Shown: positions 1-6,436 of the stretch, in pieces
Numbering within the stretch: position 1 is the stretch's first letter
How the letters are laid out: every line of letters begins with the position of its first letter
Assembly (NCBI GenBank): GCA_002490835.1
Contig: DKUU01000031.1
Span: forward strand, 1-16,218
DNA from: Lachnospiraceae bacterium UBA7196
Lineage (GTDB): Bacteria; Bacillota; Clostridia; Lachnospirales; Lachnospiraceae
Direction of reading: 5' to 3'
DNA: 16,218 nucleotides
Program-made: the position numbers and the translations under genes
The notes under the pieces: generated by a model
The model's database searches: none
The model's input: only the letters and a program-made list of their open reading frames with translations
Told to the model about the DNA's origin: nothing

Positions 1-153
1 CTTCTCGGAAATGGACAGCCCTGCTGCGTCATCTGCTGCACGGTTGATCTTGTAACCGGAAGAAAGCTTCTCGGTAGACTTAGCCTGAGAAGAAGTGGTC
101 AGACCAAGCATTCTGTTAGAGTTCATCGCTGTAATGTTGTGTTTAACGATCAT
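1..153 (-). CDS. hag: Flagellin, N-terminal 51 codons (runs off left edge)
   Basis: This is the major filament subunit, exported through the flagellar type III system and polymerised beneath the FliD cap. Only the N-terminus is in the window. It starts MIVKHNITAMNSNRMLG and continues with LSSGYKINRAADDAAGLSIS, the conserved D0/D1 helix of bacterial flagellins that packs in the filament core and forms part of the TLR5-recognised surface in related proteins. The ATG at 151-153 is preceded by a strong AAGGAGGAA ribosome binding site. A sigma-28 promoter, a leader of roughly 127 nt and CsrA-type sites lie upstream. It follows the fliT-like gene, in the same direction but with its own promoter. 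The variable centre and C-terminus are outside the window, so filament length, glycosylation sites and any further flagellin copies cannot be judged. Confidence 0.97.
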   Translation of the reverse strand, partial: MIVKHNITAMNSNRMLGLTTSSQAKSTEKLSSGYKINRAADDAAGLSISEK

Positions 154-159
154 AGTATA

Positions 160-168
160 TTCCTCCTT
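160..168 (-). promoter_or_regulatory. hag ribosome binding site, probable second CsrA site
   Basis: On the minus strand this reads AAGGAGGAA and ends six bases before the hag ATG. It holds two GGA triplets within a CAAGGAGGA context that resembles the CsrA consensus (ACARGGAUG). In B. subtilis hag, one CsrA site overlaps the ribosome binding site and CsrA bound there blocks ribosome entry. The arrangement here is the same. Binding is inferred. Confidence 0.75.
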
Positions 169-177
169 GAATTTTCC

Positions 178-193
178 GCGGCATCCTTGCCGC
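178..193 (-). promoter_or_regulatory. hag leader hairpin with AGGA loop, probable high-affinity CsrA site
   Basis: The minus strand reads GCGGCA-AGGA-TGCCGC, a perfect 6-bp stem that presents GGA in a four-base loop. This is the classical high-affinity CsrA target, and the local CAAGGATG closely matches the CsrA consensus. It lies about 10 bases upstream of the ribosome binding site, as the upstream site of the two-site B. subtilis hag leader does. The leader holds further GGA triplets at plus-strand tcc 244-246, 228-230, 219-221 and 175-177. The FliW and CsrA genes lie 8.5 kb away in the same window. Confidence 0.82.
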
Positions 194-256
194 TTTGTTT
201 TGTTGTTGGGATTCAGCCTCCGACCCGTCCGCTGTCATTGGCTTCCTCACCGGTTT

Positions 257-280
257 CAAGTAAATTTCTTACTTTACTTG
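257..280 (-). promoter_or_regulatory. Hairpin at the expected 5' end of hag mRNA
   Basis: This is a perfect 8-bp inverted repeat, CAAGTAAA / TTTACTTG, with an 8-base loop. The -10 element of the hag promoter ends at 287, so transcription should start near 280 and the transcript would begin almost directly with this stem. A 5'-terminal stem of this kind commonly protects abundant Firmicutes mRNAs from 5'-end-dependent decay. That role is inferred here. Confidence 0.6.
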
Positions 281-286
281 TTATAT

Positions 287-314
287 ATATCGGTGGTATT
301 TTTAGATACTTTAG
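287..314 (-). promoter_or_regulatory. Sigma-28 (SigD/FliA-type) promoter of hag
   Basis: The minus strand shows CTAAA (310-314), a 16-base spacer and CCGATAT (287-293), an exact match to the B. subtilis SigD consensus. The expected start site is about position 280. A/T tracts lie directly upstream (319-343), in the place of the UP element known to raise the SigD hag promoter in B. subtilis. The same architecture recurs before flaG and flgM in this window. Confidence 0.93.
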
Positions 315-352
315 GGGTGAAAAAAATTTTTTTAAAATTTTTTCACCCCTAA
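311..352. repeat. 15-bp A/T-rich inverted repeat between the fliT-like gene and the hag promoter
   Basis: The arms 311-325 (TTAGGGGTGAAAAAA) and 338-352 match perfectly around a 12-base A/T loop. The repeat starts ten bases after the fliT-like stop codon, so it could end that operon. However, its U-tract is inside the stem and not after it, which is unusual for an intrinsic terminator. Its hag-proximal end overlaps the -35 CTAAA of the hag promoter by four bases. An operator or UP-element role is therefore also possible. Confidence 0.6.
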
Positions 353-361
353 GATCACTTT

Positions 362-838
362 CTATTTTTTGGTGTCATAAAACTTTGAATCCACGTAACC
401 CAAGCCGTTCATATTATTATAGTAGTTTTGGCTCGCCTTCATCTTTGAGGAAACTTTGCCGATCTGCTGGCGGTTTTTCTTAAAATGATTCTCCGCCTGC
501 AGCTTATTACGCATTCTGGCCGCATTGATCCCCACCACTTTTTCCGTGATTTCACCGATCAGCTCCTGCATCCGCCTGATCTCTTCCCGATAGGCAGCTT
601 TGTTGTCGATCAGTTCCTGACGGATCCTGTCATACACCGCCTCAAAGCCTTCATCCAAGAGTTCTAATTTATCCGCGAGAGCTCCCATCCTGTCGGCCGA
701 GGCATCCAAAGCCTCCATATCCAGAGTTTCCTGCTTAAACAACAGCTCCTGCGCCTCGTTTTCATTTATGATCTCATCCAGAATCCGGCTCTTTTTCTCC
801 AGACTTTCCACAAGGATCTGCGCACTGCTCAGATTCAT
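362..838 (-). CDS. fliT: FliT/FlgN-like flagellar export chaperone
   Basis: A 158-residue, almost wholly helical, Glu/Lys-rich protein. It is the last gene of flaG-fliD-fliS, 14 bases after fliS, which is where fliT lies in Bacillus and enteric bacteria. FliT escorts the FliD cap protein, and FlgN-type chaperones escort the hook-associated proteins. The sequence shows long heptad-like helices (residues 5-115) and a polar C-terminal tail (131-158: SKMKASQNYYNNMN and then a tyrosine-rich end). Such a tail is seen in clostridial FlgN/FliT-like proteins. The ATG has an AGAGGTGG ribosome binding site at 844-851. It is longer than enteric FliT (about 120 residues) and nearer to FlgN in size, so the symbol rests mainly on position. 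The client, FliD or other, is not shown by the sequence. Confidence 0.7.
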   Translation of the reverse strand: MNLSSAQILVESLEKKSRILDEIINENEAQELLFKQETLDMEALDASADRMGALADKLELLDEGFEAVYDRIRQELIDNKAAYREEIRRMQELIGEITEKVVGINAARMRNKLQAENHFKKNRQQIGKVSSKMKASQNYYNNMNGLGYVDSKFYDTKK

Positions 839-852
839 GCCGTTCCACCTCT

Positions 853-1233
853 CTATGCGTGCTGGTTACTACGTCTCATAACTTCCTTCCACGTATCCCG
901 TACGCTCCTCAAGTGCGAGGTAACTTCCTCCAGAATCGCCACATCCTTTTTGATGTTGGCCTGCAGGAGCCTCTGCAAAAGATAAACATAGATCCTGTCA
1001 AAATCCTCCGCCACCGGATACTTGTGATCCAGAGTGTTGCGAAACTCCTCGATGATACGCTGGGTCTTCTTGATATTATTATGCGCCTTTTCGATTTCGC
1101 CATGCTCGATCGCCGTGATCGCAACATTGCAAAACTTGATCGCACCCTCATAGAGCATCAGCGTCACCTCCGCCGGGGAGGCCGTCAAAATTTTATTGGT
1201 CGTATATTCCGCAAAAGGATTACGTGCCGGCAT
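853..1233 (-). CDS. fliS: FliS, flagellin-specific export chaperone
   Basis: At 126 residues it has the usual length for FliS, a cytoplasmic four-helix protein that binds the C-terminal end of flagellin, prevents early polymerisation and delivers it to the export gate (FlhA). Family signatures include the N-terminal YTTNKILTASPAEVTLMLYEG segment (residues 10-30), the following AIKF helix, a central TLDHKYP and a C-terminal VRDTWKEVM. The gene sits between fliD and the fliT-like gene, 52 bases after fliD, with a strong AAGGAGGAG ribosome binding site at 1241-1249. In B. subtilis, FliS also affects the FliW-flagellin partner-switch, which fits the FliW/CsrA system encoded further right. Confidence 0.96.
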   Translation of the reverse strand: MPARNPFAEYTTNKILTASPAEVTLMLYEGAIKFCNVAITAIEHGEIEKAHNNIKKTQRIIEEFRNTLDHKYPVAEDFDRIYVYLLQRLLQANIKKDVAILEEVTSHLRSVRDTWKEVMRRSNQHA

Positions 1234-1285
1234 AGCTATTCTCCTCCTTGATCCAACCAGCCTTTTTCTTAAGAGTTATAAACGA

Positions 1286-3619
1286 TCAACCGCCGAACAG
1301 ACTGGAGAGCGAATTGTTCTTGGACTCCAGTTTGGAGAGCGCGGTCTCCATAGCGGAGAATTTCGCATACCACTTGTCGATGTAGTCGTTGAGCTTCTCT
1401 TCCTGCTTCTTGATCTGCTTGGTGTAATCGTCGTACTCCGTCTTCATCTTCTTGTCGTTGTAGACGGTGAGCGCACTGCTGAACTTCGTAGCAGCCATCT
1501 TCTTCTGCAGCTCGTCGTGCATGTTGTTCGACAGTCCCACGAAGAAATCCATCACCGCATCCGGATCGGTAGCGATCATACCCTTCAGGGTCGGCTTTCC
1601 TTCTTCCTGCTCCCAGCTGAGCGGATCGTCCTTATCACCAAGGATGTGGTAAGCGTTCCTCTCATTGTCCTTCGCCTTATAATAGCCCAGTGTCTCGATA
1701 CCGAAGTCCGCCAAATACATGGTTCTGCCGTTTACTTCGACACCCTTTAACATCACGCTTCTCATCGCACTGGACACCGTACTCAGCGTACTGTCCCTGC
1801 GCAGGAGGGAATCCTTGATCTTCTTCTCCCACTCCTCGATCTCGGTCTCCGACAGCGCGCTCTTCTCCTCAGAGGTAAGCGGCTCGTAACCCGCGGACGA
1901 TTCCGCATTGTACATAGAGTCCATCTCGTTGACCAGCTCGTTATAGGCCGTGAAGAGACCCTTTATCATGTCGTAGACGCCGTCTGTATCGGCAGTCGTG
2001 GAGAGGGTGATCGTCTTATTCGGATCCTCTTCCAAGGCCGTGATGGTCATACCGTTCACGGTCAGCGTATTATTATAAGAAGAATAGCCTACGCCGTTTA
2101 AGGTAAACTCCGCGTCGTGACCCTGAATCTTATGCGCGGTCTTTCCCTTTGTGTAATCTTCCACATTCGACAGATAAGTATCCGCCGCCGCGATCTTTTT
2201 ATCCACTTCTGCGGTCACATCGTCGATCAGTTTCTGCGTTCCCTGCACCTTCACATTCTTGGGATCGGAATCGTCTACAGTATAGTATTCCTCGTTCGCA
2301 GCGATCTTTTCCAGATTCTTCTTCTTGACATCCTCGTTGGTCGCGATGGCATTGACATAATCATAGCAGTCTTCCGCCTTCTTGATCTCTTTCTTAAGGT
2401 CATCAATCTCCGCCTTCTTCGCCTTGATTGCTTCCTCGTCGCGGGTCTCTGCCTTCTCCAGTTCCGCTAATTCCTCATTCTTCTTCTTCAGATCCTGTGT
2501 TAGACCGCCTGCGCGCTCCTGCACATACACGGGATTGCCGTCTTTGTCGGTCTTAGGATTACCGTCTTTATCCTTCTCCTGCTCCCAGACAGGCGTTACG
2601 CCGTCCGCCTCAAACTTCAGCGTGCCGTCTTCATTCTTCGCCTGCTTATTCTGCAGCTTGCCGTTGATCCTGTCGTAGAGCTCCGTCTTTAACTTCGTAT
2701 AGTCGCCGCCGTTCGCAGCCAGAGGATCGTTTACATACTCATCGACGCCGTCCAGCTTGGCAAGGAGCTTTTTGTTGATCTCATTCCCCTTATCAAGGTT
2801 TTTATTGTACTCTGCCAGAGAGTCGTTCTCCGCCTTATAAGCCTGTGCGCGCTCCGCTACCTGCGCGTCGATCACCTTCTGCCTTGCCGCCGTGTCCGTC
2901 AGATAGCTCTGCCACTTCTTATAATCCTGATACTCCAGACTCGCTGCCGCCTCGTCCGAACCGTCAGCAGGGGGCGCTGTCAAAAGCCCTAATGCGCCCA
3001 GCGCCTTAAAGCCGTTCTCATCGTTTGCGGAGAGGAAGAAGTTCGCGTTCTTACCGGTATCCTTAGAGCTGATGTAGATACGCTGGTTATTCTCGTCAAA
3101 GCTCGCGTTCAGACCGACCTCTTTGATCTTGCCTACAAACTGATCGATCGTCATGTCCTCGGACACATCGATCTTGACTTCCTGCCCCAGCGCACCGTTT
3201 ACACTGATGCTGCCCTTGCCGGTAAAGCCAAGCTGTTTCAGGGAAGCGGCGCCTCTAAAGCACACGCCCTGATCTGTCTGCAGACTGGCGCTGGTCAGAT
3301 AAGCCTGCTTCGCCATCTTGTTCACAGTCAGCGAATGCACGCCGTCCACCGAATTTTCACCGCTCACTACCTTGACCGCATTGGGATGCGATACCACGGT
3401 CTTTTTCTTCTTATAGGAGCCCTGCAGACGCAGATCGTCCAGCTTCTGATAAAAGCTGTAAATCTTTGTATTTAGAGCCTTCCAAGCATCCTGTTTCCAG
3501 GAATGCTTCATCTGCGCCTTGACAAGCTTTGTCTTCTTATAGCTCTGCGCCGACGCAAGTTCATTGATAATACTCTCGGTATCAAGGCCGGAGTACATAC
3601 CTGTGATCCTGATAGCCAT
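1286..3619 (-). CDS. fliD: FliD, filament cap protein (enlarged)
   Basis: FliD forms the oligomeric cap at the filament tip under which flagellin folds. It can also be an adhesin. The FliD N-domain covers residues 1-105 (MAIRITGMYSGLDTESII start) and the C-domain runs from about 500 (GHDAEFTLNGVGYSSYNNTL) to the C-terminal coiled coil (722-770). At 777 residues it is far longer than B. subtilis FliD (about 500). The excess is a charged, probably coiled-coil insertion at about 215-495. Within it, residues 327-372 carry two copies of a DKDGNP turn motif (350-355 and 358-363). Cysteines occur at 120 and 418. The start has an AGGAGGTAA ribosome binding site 20 bases after flaG. It is co-transcribed with flaG, fliS and the fliT-like gene from the sigma-28 promoter at 4195-4222. 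The insertion is probably surface-exposed, but its role is unknown. Confidence 0.95.
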   Translation of the reverse strand: MAIRITGMYSGLDTESIINELASAQSYKKTKLVKAQMKHSWKQDAWKALNTKIYSFYQKLDDLRLQGSYKKKKTVVSHPNAVKVVSGENSVDGVHSLTVNKMAKQAYLTSASLQTDQGVCFRGAASLKQLGFTGKGSISVNGALGQEVKIDVSEDMTIDQFVGKIKEVGLNASFDENNQRIYISSKDTGKNANFFLSANDENGFKALGALGLLTAPPADGSDEAAASLEYQDYKKWQSYLTDTAARQKVIDAQVAERAQAYKAENDSLAEYNKNLDKGNEINKKLLAKLDGVDEYVNDPLAANGGDYTKLKTELYDRINGKLQNKQAKNEDGTLKFEADGVTPVWEQEKDKDGNPKTDKDGNPVYVQERAGGLTQDLKKKNEELAELEKAETRDEEAIKAKKAEIDDLKKEIKKAEDCYDYVNAIATNEDVKKKNLEKIAANEEYYTVDDSDPKNVKVQGTQKLIDDVTAEVDKKIAAADTYLSNVEDYTKGKTAHKIQGHDAEFTLNGVGYSSYNNTLTVNGMTITALEEDPNKTITLSTTADTDGVYDMIKGLFTAYNELVNEMDSMYNAESSAGYEPLTSEEKSALSETEIEEWEKKIKDSLLRRDSTLSTVSSAMRSVMLKGVEVNGRTMYLADFGIETLGYYKAKDNERNAYHILGDKDDPLSWEQEEGKPTLKGMIATDPDAVMDFFVGLSNNMHDELQKKMAATKFSSALTVYNDKKMKTEYDDYTKQIKKQEEKLNDYIDKWYAKFSAMETALSKLESKNNSLSSLFGG

Positions 3620-3639
3620 TTACGTTACCTCCTGTCTGC

Positions 3640-4095
3640 CTATCTCTTTTCGTCCACAAGGAGCCCCGCCATCTCCCAGATTCTGGCGATCATATCCAGA
3701 GTCTTCTCAGGCGGAAACTCTTTGATGACCTCCTTGGTCTCCTTATCCATGATCTTGATCATGATGCGATTCGTGTCCTCATGCACACCAAAAACAGCCT
3801 CTTCGTTGCTGTTATTGATCTTTCTGTTCATCTCCGCGATCGCCTTTTTCAGCTGCTCCGACTGCTGCTGCTGCGTCTGCTTCGTGCCCGCCTGCTGCTG
3901 GCTGCCGGCATTATCGCTGCCGCTGCCCTTCTCGTCCTCCGTCTGAGGCCTCGTCACTGCCGCTGTCGTCTCGTCGACATTTACTGTCTGCCCGTCCTCC
4001 GGTACTTCCATGTCAACCGGCTGAACTGTCTGGGGCTTTGTCACTGTCTGTGCCTGATACGTCATGACACTGTTTAATGGTTCAATCGTTGCCAT
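3640..4095 (-). CDS. flaG: FlaG-family flagellar protein
   Basis: A 151-residue protein with a C-terminal FlaG domain (about 80-151: QLKKAIAEMNRKIN, then VHEDTNRIMIKIMDKETKEVIKEFPPEK). A disordered, low-complexity N-terminal half has a glutamine-rich stretch (67-78). FlaG homologues lie next to fliD and influence filament length in several bacteria; the mechanism is not well defined. I chose the ATG at 4093-4095 over the in-frame TTG at 4099-4101. The GGAGGTGAT ribosome binding site lies nine bases before the ATG but only about three before the TTG. It is the first gene of the sigma-28 operon. Its ribosome binding site falls within a small hairpin that resembles a CsrA target. It is longer than B. 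subtilis FlaG (about 110 residues) because of the N-terminal part. Confidence 0.9.
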   Translation of the reverse strand: MATIEPLNSVMTYQAQTVTKPQTVQPVDMEVPEDGQTVNVDETTAAVTRPQTEDEKGSGSDNAGSQQQAGTKQTQQQQSEQLKKAIAEMNRKINNSNEEAVFGVHEDTNRIMIKIMDKETKEVIKEFPPEKTLDMIARIWEMAGLLVDEKR

Positions 4096-4100
4096 CGTCA

Positions 4101-4116
4101 ATCACCTCCGTGTGAT
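4101..4116 (-). promoter_or_regulatory. Hairpin holding the flaG ribosome binding site, possible CsrA site
   Basis: The minus strand reads ATCAC-ACGGAG-GTGAT, a 5-bp perfect stem with a six-base loop that contains GGA. The GGAGG core of the flaG ribosome binding site (4105-4109) runs from the loop into the 3' arm. A loop-exposed GGA over a ribosome binding site is the usual form of a CsrA-repressed start. The stem is short, so this could be chance. Confidence 0.45.
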
Positions 4117-4194
4117 ATTTGTAAAAAATTACTGGAATCGTCTCACGACTGCGCTGCCCGCAAATGTGCAGAAAGACACAATCTCTTGTAATCT

Positions 4195-4222
4195 ATATCG
4201 GAAAAAACTGATAAATATTTAG
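4195..4222 (-). promoter_or_regulatory. Sigma-28 promoter of flaG-fliD-fliS-fliT
   Basis: The minus strand has CTAAA (4218-4222), a 16-base spacer and CCGATAT (4195-4201). This matches the SigD consensus exactly and has the same spacing as the hag promoter. A T-rich tract lies just upstream, towards the GT2 gene end. The expected start is near 4188, giving a leader of about 93 nt before flaG. Confidence 0.93.
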
Positions 4223-4238
4223 TGTGAAAGAAAAAAAT

Positions 4239-5060
4239 CTAAAAATTCCCTGTAAGCAGACTCTGAAGCATCTTGGCCACCTGTTCCAGAACGCCGGCGC
4301 CCTTTGCCGTAAGGAACATCCGCTCCACTACCCCGTCAAACAGACCGTACTCCAAAAGCGCCTTTCTGTGTAGGGCGACCATCCGGCATCTCGCCTCAAA
4401 ATAACCGCCTGCATGGGAGGAGACCCCCTCGTTATGTATGTCGGAATCCACCAGCGCCTCATCCACATAGCCGATCTCATATTCCGCCGCGATCCGCAAA
4501 AACAGTTCCCAATCTTCCAGACAGGTCAACGTCTCGTCAAAACCGCCGCACTTCTCCACACAAGTCCGGCGGATCACCGCCGCAGGACAGTCGATTACAT
4601 TGCCCTGCAAAAGAAGTCCGTAGAGATTCCCCTGAAGGAGCTCCCTGTCCATCGCCGCGTCCGGAACGCGGACCGGACTGCCGTCCCGCCTCGTCCCCCG
4701 GATCGCACAGTAGACCAGACCCGTTTCCGGCCTTTCCGAGAAGATGCGCATCTGCTTTTCCAGCTTATCCGGATGCCAGACGTCGTCGCTGTCCTGAAAT
4801 GCGATATAGTGATACCCCGCCTGCCGGATGCCTTCGTTTCTCGCCGCCGAAACGCCGCAGTTCTGCGGCTGTCTGCAATAGCGCACCCGCTCGTCTGCCG
4901 CAGTATACCCGGCAATGATCTCTTCCGTATCATCCGTCGAACCGTCGTCGACCACCAAAAGTTCCCACGCCGGATATGTCTGGCTTATAATGCTCTCCAC
5001 CGCCGTCCCGATACAGTGCGCCCTGTTGTAGGTCGGCAGAATGATGCTTACCTGCTCCAT
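4239..5060 (-). CDS. GT2-family glycosyltransferase, candidate flagellin glycosylation enzyme
   Basis: A 273-residue GT-A fold enzyme that should move a sugar from a nucleotide-sugar donor. It opens MEQVSIILPTYNRAHCIGTA, has VDDGSTD at 37-43 and a DSDD metal/nucleotide-binding motif at 90-93 (FQDSDDVWHPDKL). The probable catalytic ED is at 182-183 in LEDWELFLRIA. There are no membrane segments. I chose the ATG at 5058-5060, which follows AAGGGAG; an in-frame GTG at 5096 would add 12 residues but has no clear ribosome binding site. It is divergent from the plus-strand glycosyltransferase operon and lies just upstream of flaG, in the same direction. No clear terminator separates it from the flaG promoter, so some read-through is possible. 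Flagellin as acceptor is inferred from position. Surface polysaccharide is the alternative. Confidence 0.9.
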   Translation of the reverse strand: MEQVSIILPTYNRAHCIGTAVESIISQTYPAWELLVVDDGSTDDTEEIIAGYTAADERVRYCRQPQNCGVSAARNEGIRQAGYHYIAFQDSDDVWHPDKLEKQMRIFSERPETGLVYCAIRGTRRDGSPVRVPDAAMDRELLQGNLYGLLLQGNVIDCPAAVIRRTCVEKCGGFDETLTCLEDWELFLRIAAEYEIGYVDEALVDSDIHNEGVSSHAGGYFEARCRMVALHRKALLEYGLFDGVVERMFLTAKGAGVLEQVAKMLQSLLTGNF

Positions 5061-5103
5061 TGTCTCCCTTTTCCCATCCAAATACCGTCTTCCCACATCT
5101 TTA

Positions 5104-5132
5104 TTGTTATTTCTGTCAGTCCTTGTTATAAT
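5104..5132 (+). promoter_or_regulatory. Probable vegetative (sigma-A) promoter of the glycosyltransferase operon
   Basis: TTGTTA (5104-5109), a 17-base spacer and a perfect TATAAT (5127-5132) precede the plus-strand operon. The start site would be near 5139, giving a leader of about 134 nt before the ATG at 5273. No sigma-28 element is seen on this strand, so the operon is probably not under flagellar late control. Confidence 0.65.
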
Positions 5133-5159
5133 TATACCATACCTCCAAAGCGATTACAC
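5131..5159 (-). promoter_or_regulatory. Possible extended -10 promoter of the GT2 gene
   Basis: On the minus strand TATAAT (plus 5131-5136) is preceded by a TG extended -10 dinucleotide, and a poor -35 (GTGTAA) lies 17 bases upstream. It overlaps the -10 of the divergent plus-strand promoter, so the two could compete. The rest of the 5061-5272 gap shows nothing else that I can name. Confidence 0.45.
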
Positions 5160-5272
5160 CAGATCATTTCAGGAGAATTGCAAAGCAAGTAACAGTTCGG
5201 CCTTTTGCTTCACTGTCACGCCTGATGCACAGCGCCTGCGAACTCGTAAAATCGCATACAGAAAGGCATCCC

Positions 5273-6436
5273 ATGAAGAAATACAGAATGTGCATGATTC
5301 CCGCTTATCCACTGGAAAACGTACAGATTTTGAAAGACCGCGTCATCCTGCCCTATGTGTGTTACCGGCAGTTCGGCGAAAGCCTGACGCTTATCACAAA
5401 GCCTGCCGGGGATTATCCCTATCTCACTTACCTGCCGGGTGCGAACCTCGTCTTCCTCCCTGCGGAGGAAGCGCATATGGAAGCCGCGATCCGCTATGTA
5501 GCCGCGCATTACAATGAAATCGACCTGCTTTTTCTCTTCAGCTCCAGAGGCAGCTACGCCGATTTAGCCCGCACCTACAAGTCGCTCCGGCCCGACGGCA
5601 TCATCTACCTGAAATTGGACGCCAACATCGACTGGGCCAACGCCCTGCCTCTGTCCCATAAACCTTTCGCTAATTTTTTACGAGACTGCGATATCATCAG
5701 CTGCGAGGCCAGACGCCTGCAGGCTTTTTTGTACAAAAAATGGCGGCGGCCCGTGGAGTATATCCCAAACGGCGTTTACCTGCCCCTTTACCCGGAAGCG
5801 GCAGATGTCCGTTATGAGGAGAAAGAAAATATGATTCTCACCGTGGGGCGACTTGGCACCGCCCAGAAAAACACCCTGCTTTTGCTATATGCCTACGCGC
5901 TGGCCTTTGTGGAGCTGAAAACGCCGTGGGATCTGGTATTGATCGGAAGCACGACCCCTGAATTTCAGGCGGATCACGAAGAGTTTTGCCGTAAGTTCCC
6001 TTCGATTGCCCCGCATGTTCACGTAACCGGCATCATAGAAGACAAGCAAACGCTTTACCAATATTACAGGAAAGCCAAAATATTCGCGCTGCCTTCCCGT
6101 CTGGAAGGCGGCAGCCCTAACGTGTTTTCGGAAGCCGCCGTTTTTGGCTGCACCGTGATCACCACCGGCGTGGATGCCGCCGACGATATGACGGACTGCG
6201 GGCGGGTGGGACGCATCTGTGCGGATGCGGAAGATATCGAGGGGTTCTCCAAAGAACTGCTCGCCCTCTGCCGCGACTCCGATTATCTGGCCCGCAATTT
6301 CCACGATATGCGCGCCTATATCAGGGAATGTTTTGACTATGAGCGGCTGGCCGGACGACTCCGGCTTTTGATCGATCTGCAGGCACTGAAAAATAACGCA
6401 AGGATGGAGCAAGATTATGAAGCTGTCTACAACTGA
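5273..6436 (+). CDS. GT4-family (GT-B fold) glycosyltransferase
   Basis: A 387-residue retaining-type glycosyltransferase. The N-terminal acceptor half is followed by IPNGV (164-168), VGRLGTAQKN (191-200; the GR...KN donor-phosphate region of GT4 enzymes) and the C-terminal donor site with FALPSRLEGGSPNVFSEA. In the last motif E278 and E287 are separated by eight residues instead of the usual seven of EX7E. I chose the ATG at 5273 because it is preceded by AAAGG and opens a compact MKKYRMCMIPAYPLEN start; an upstream ATG at 5225 would add 16 residues of unlikely composition. It is the first gene of a three-gene plus-strand operon, and its end overlaps the next gene by 20 bases. The position inside a flagellar locus suggests flagellin glycosylation. 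The donor sugar cannot be told. Confidence 0.9.
   Translation: MKKYRMCMIPAYPLENVQILKDRVILPYVCYRQFGESLTLITKPAGDYPYLTYLPGANLVFLPAEEAHMEAAIRYVAAHYNEIDLLFLFSSRGSYADLARTYKSLRPDGIIYLKLDANIDWANALPLSHKPFANFLRDCDIISCEARRLQAFLYKKWRRPVEYIPNGVYLPLYPEAADVRYEEKENMILTVGRLGTAQKNTLLLLYAYALAFVELKTPWDLVLIGSTTPEFQADHEEFCRKFPSIAPHVHVTGIIEDKQTLYQYYRKAKIFALPSRLEGGSPNVFSEAAVFGCTVITTGVDAADDMTDCGRVGRICADAEDIEGFSKELLALCRDSDYLARNFHDMRAYIRECFDYERLAGRLRLLIDLQALKNNARMEQDYEAVYN

Noticed and set aside
1196..1750. 184-codon plus-strand open frame overlapping fliD
   Set aside because: It is antisense to the C-terminal part of fliD, is Leu/Val/Arg-rich as expected of a reversed coding strand, and has no ribosome binding site or recognisable domain.
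2530..2570. Tandem GATGGCAATCC-like repeats in fliD as a possible CRISPR or VNTR array
   Set aside because: There are only two copies coding for DKDGNP, in frame within fliD and without spacers; it is a protein motif repeat.
4096..4101. TTG start two codons upstream of the flaG ATG
   Set aside because: It is only about three bases from the GGAGG core, too close for initiation. The ATG at 4095 has a suitable nine-base spacing.
4413..5192. 259-codon plus-strand open frame across the GT2 gene
   Set aside because: It is the antisense shadow of a clear GT2 glycosyltransferase; its Arg/His/Pro-rich composition has no family features.
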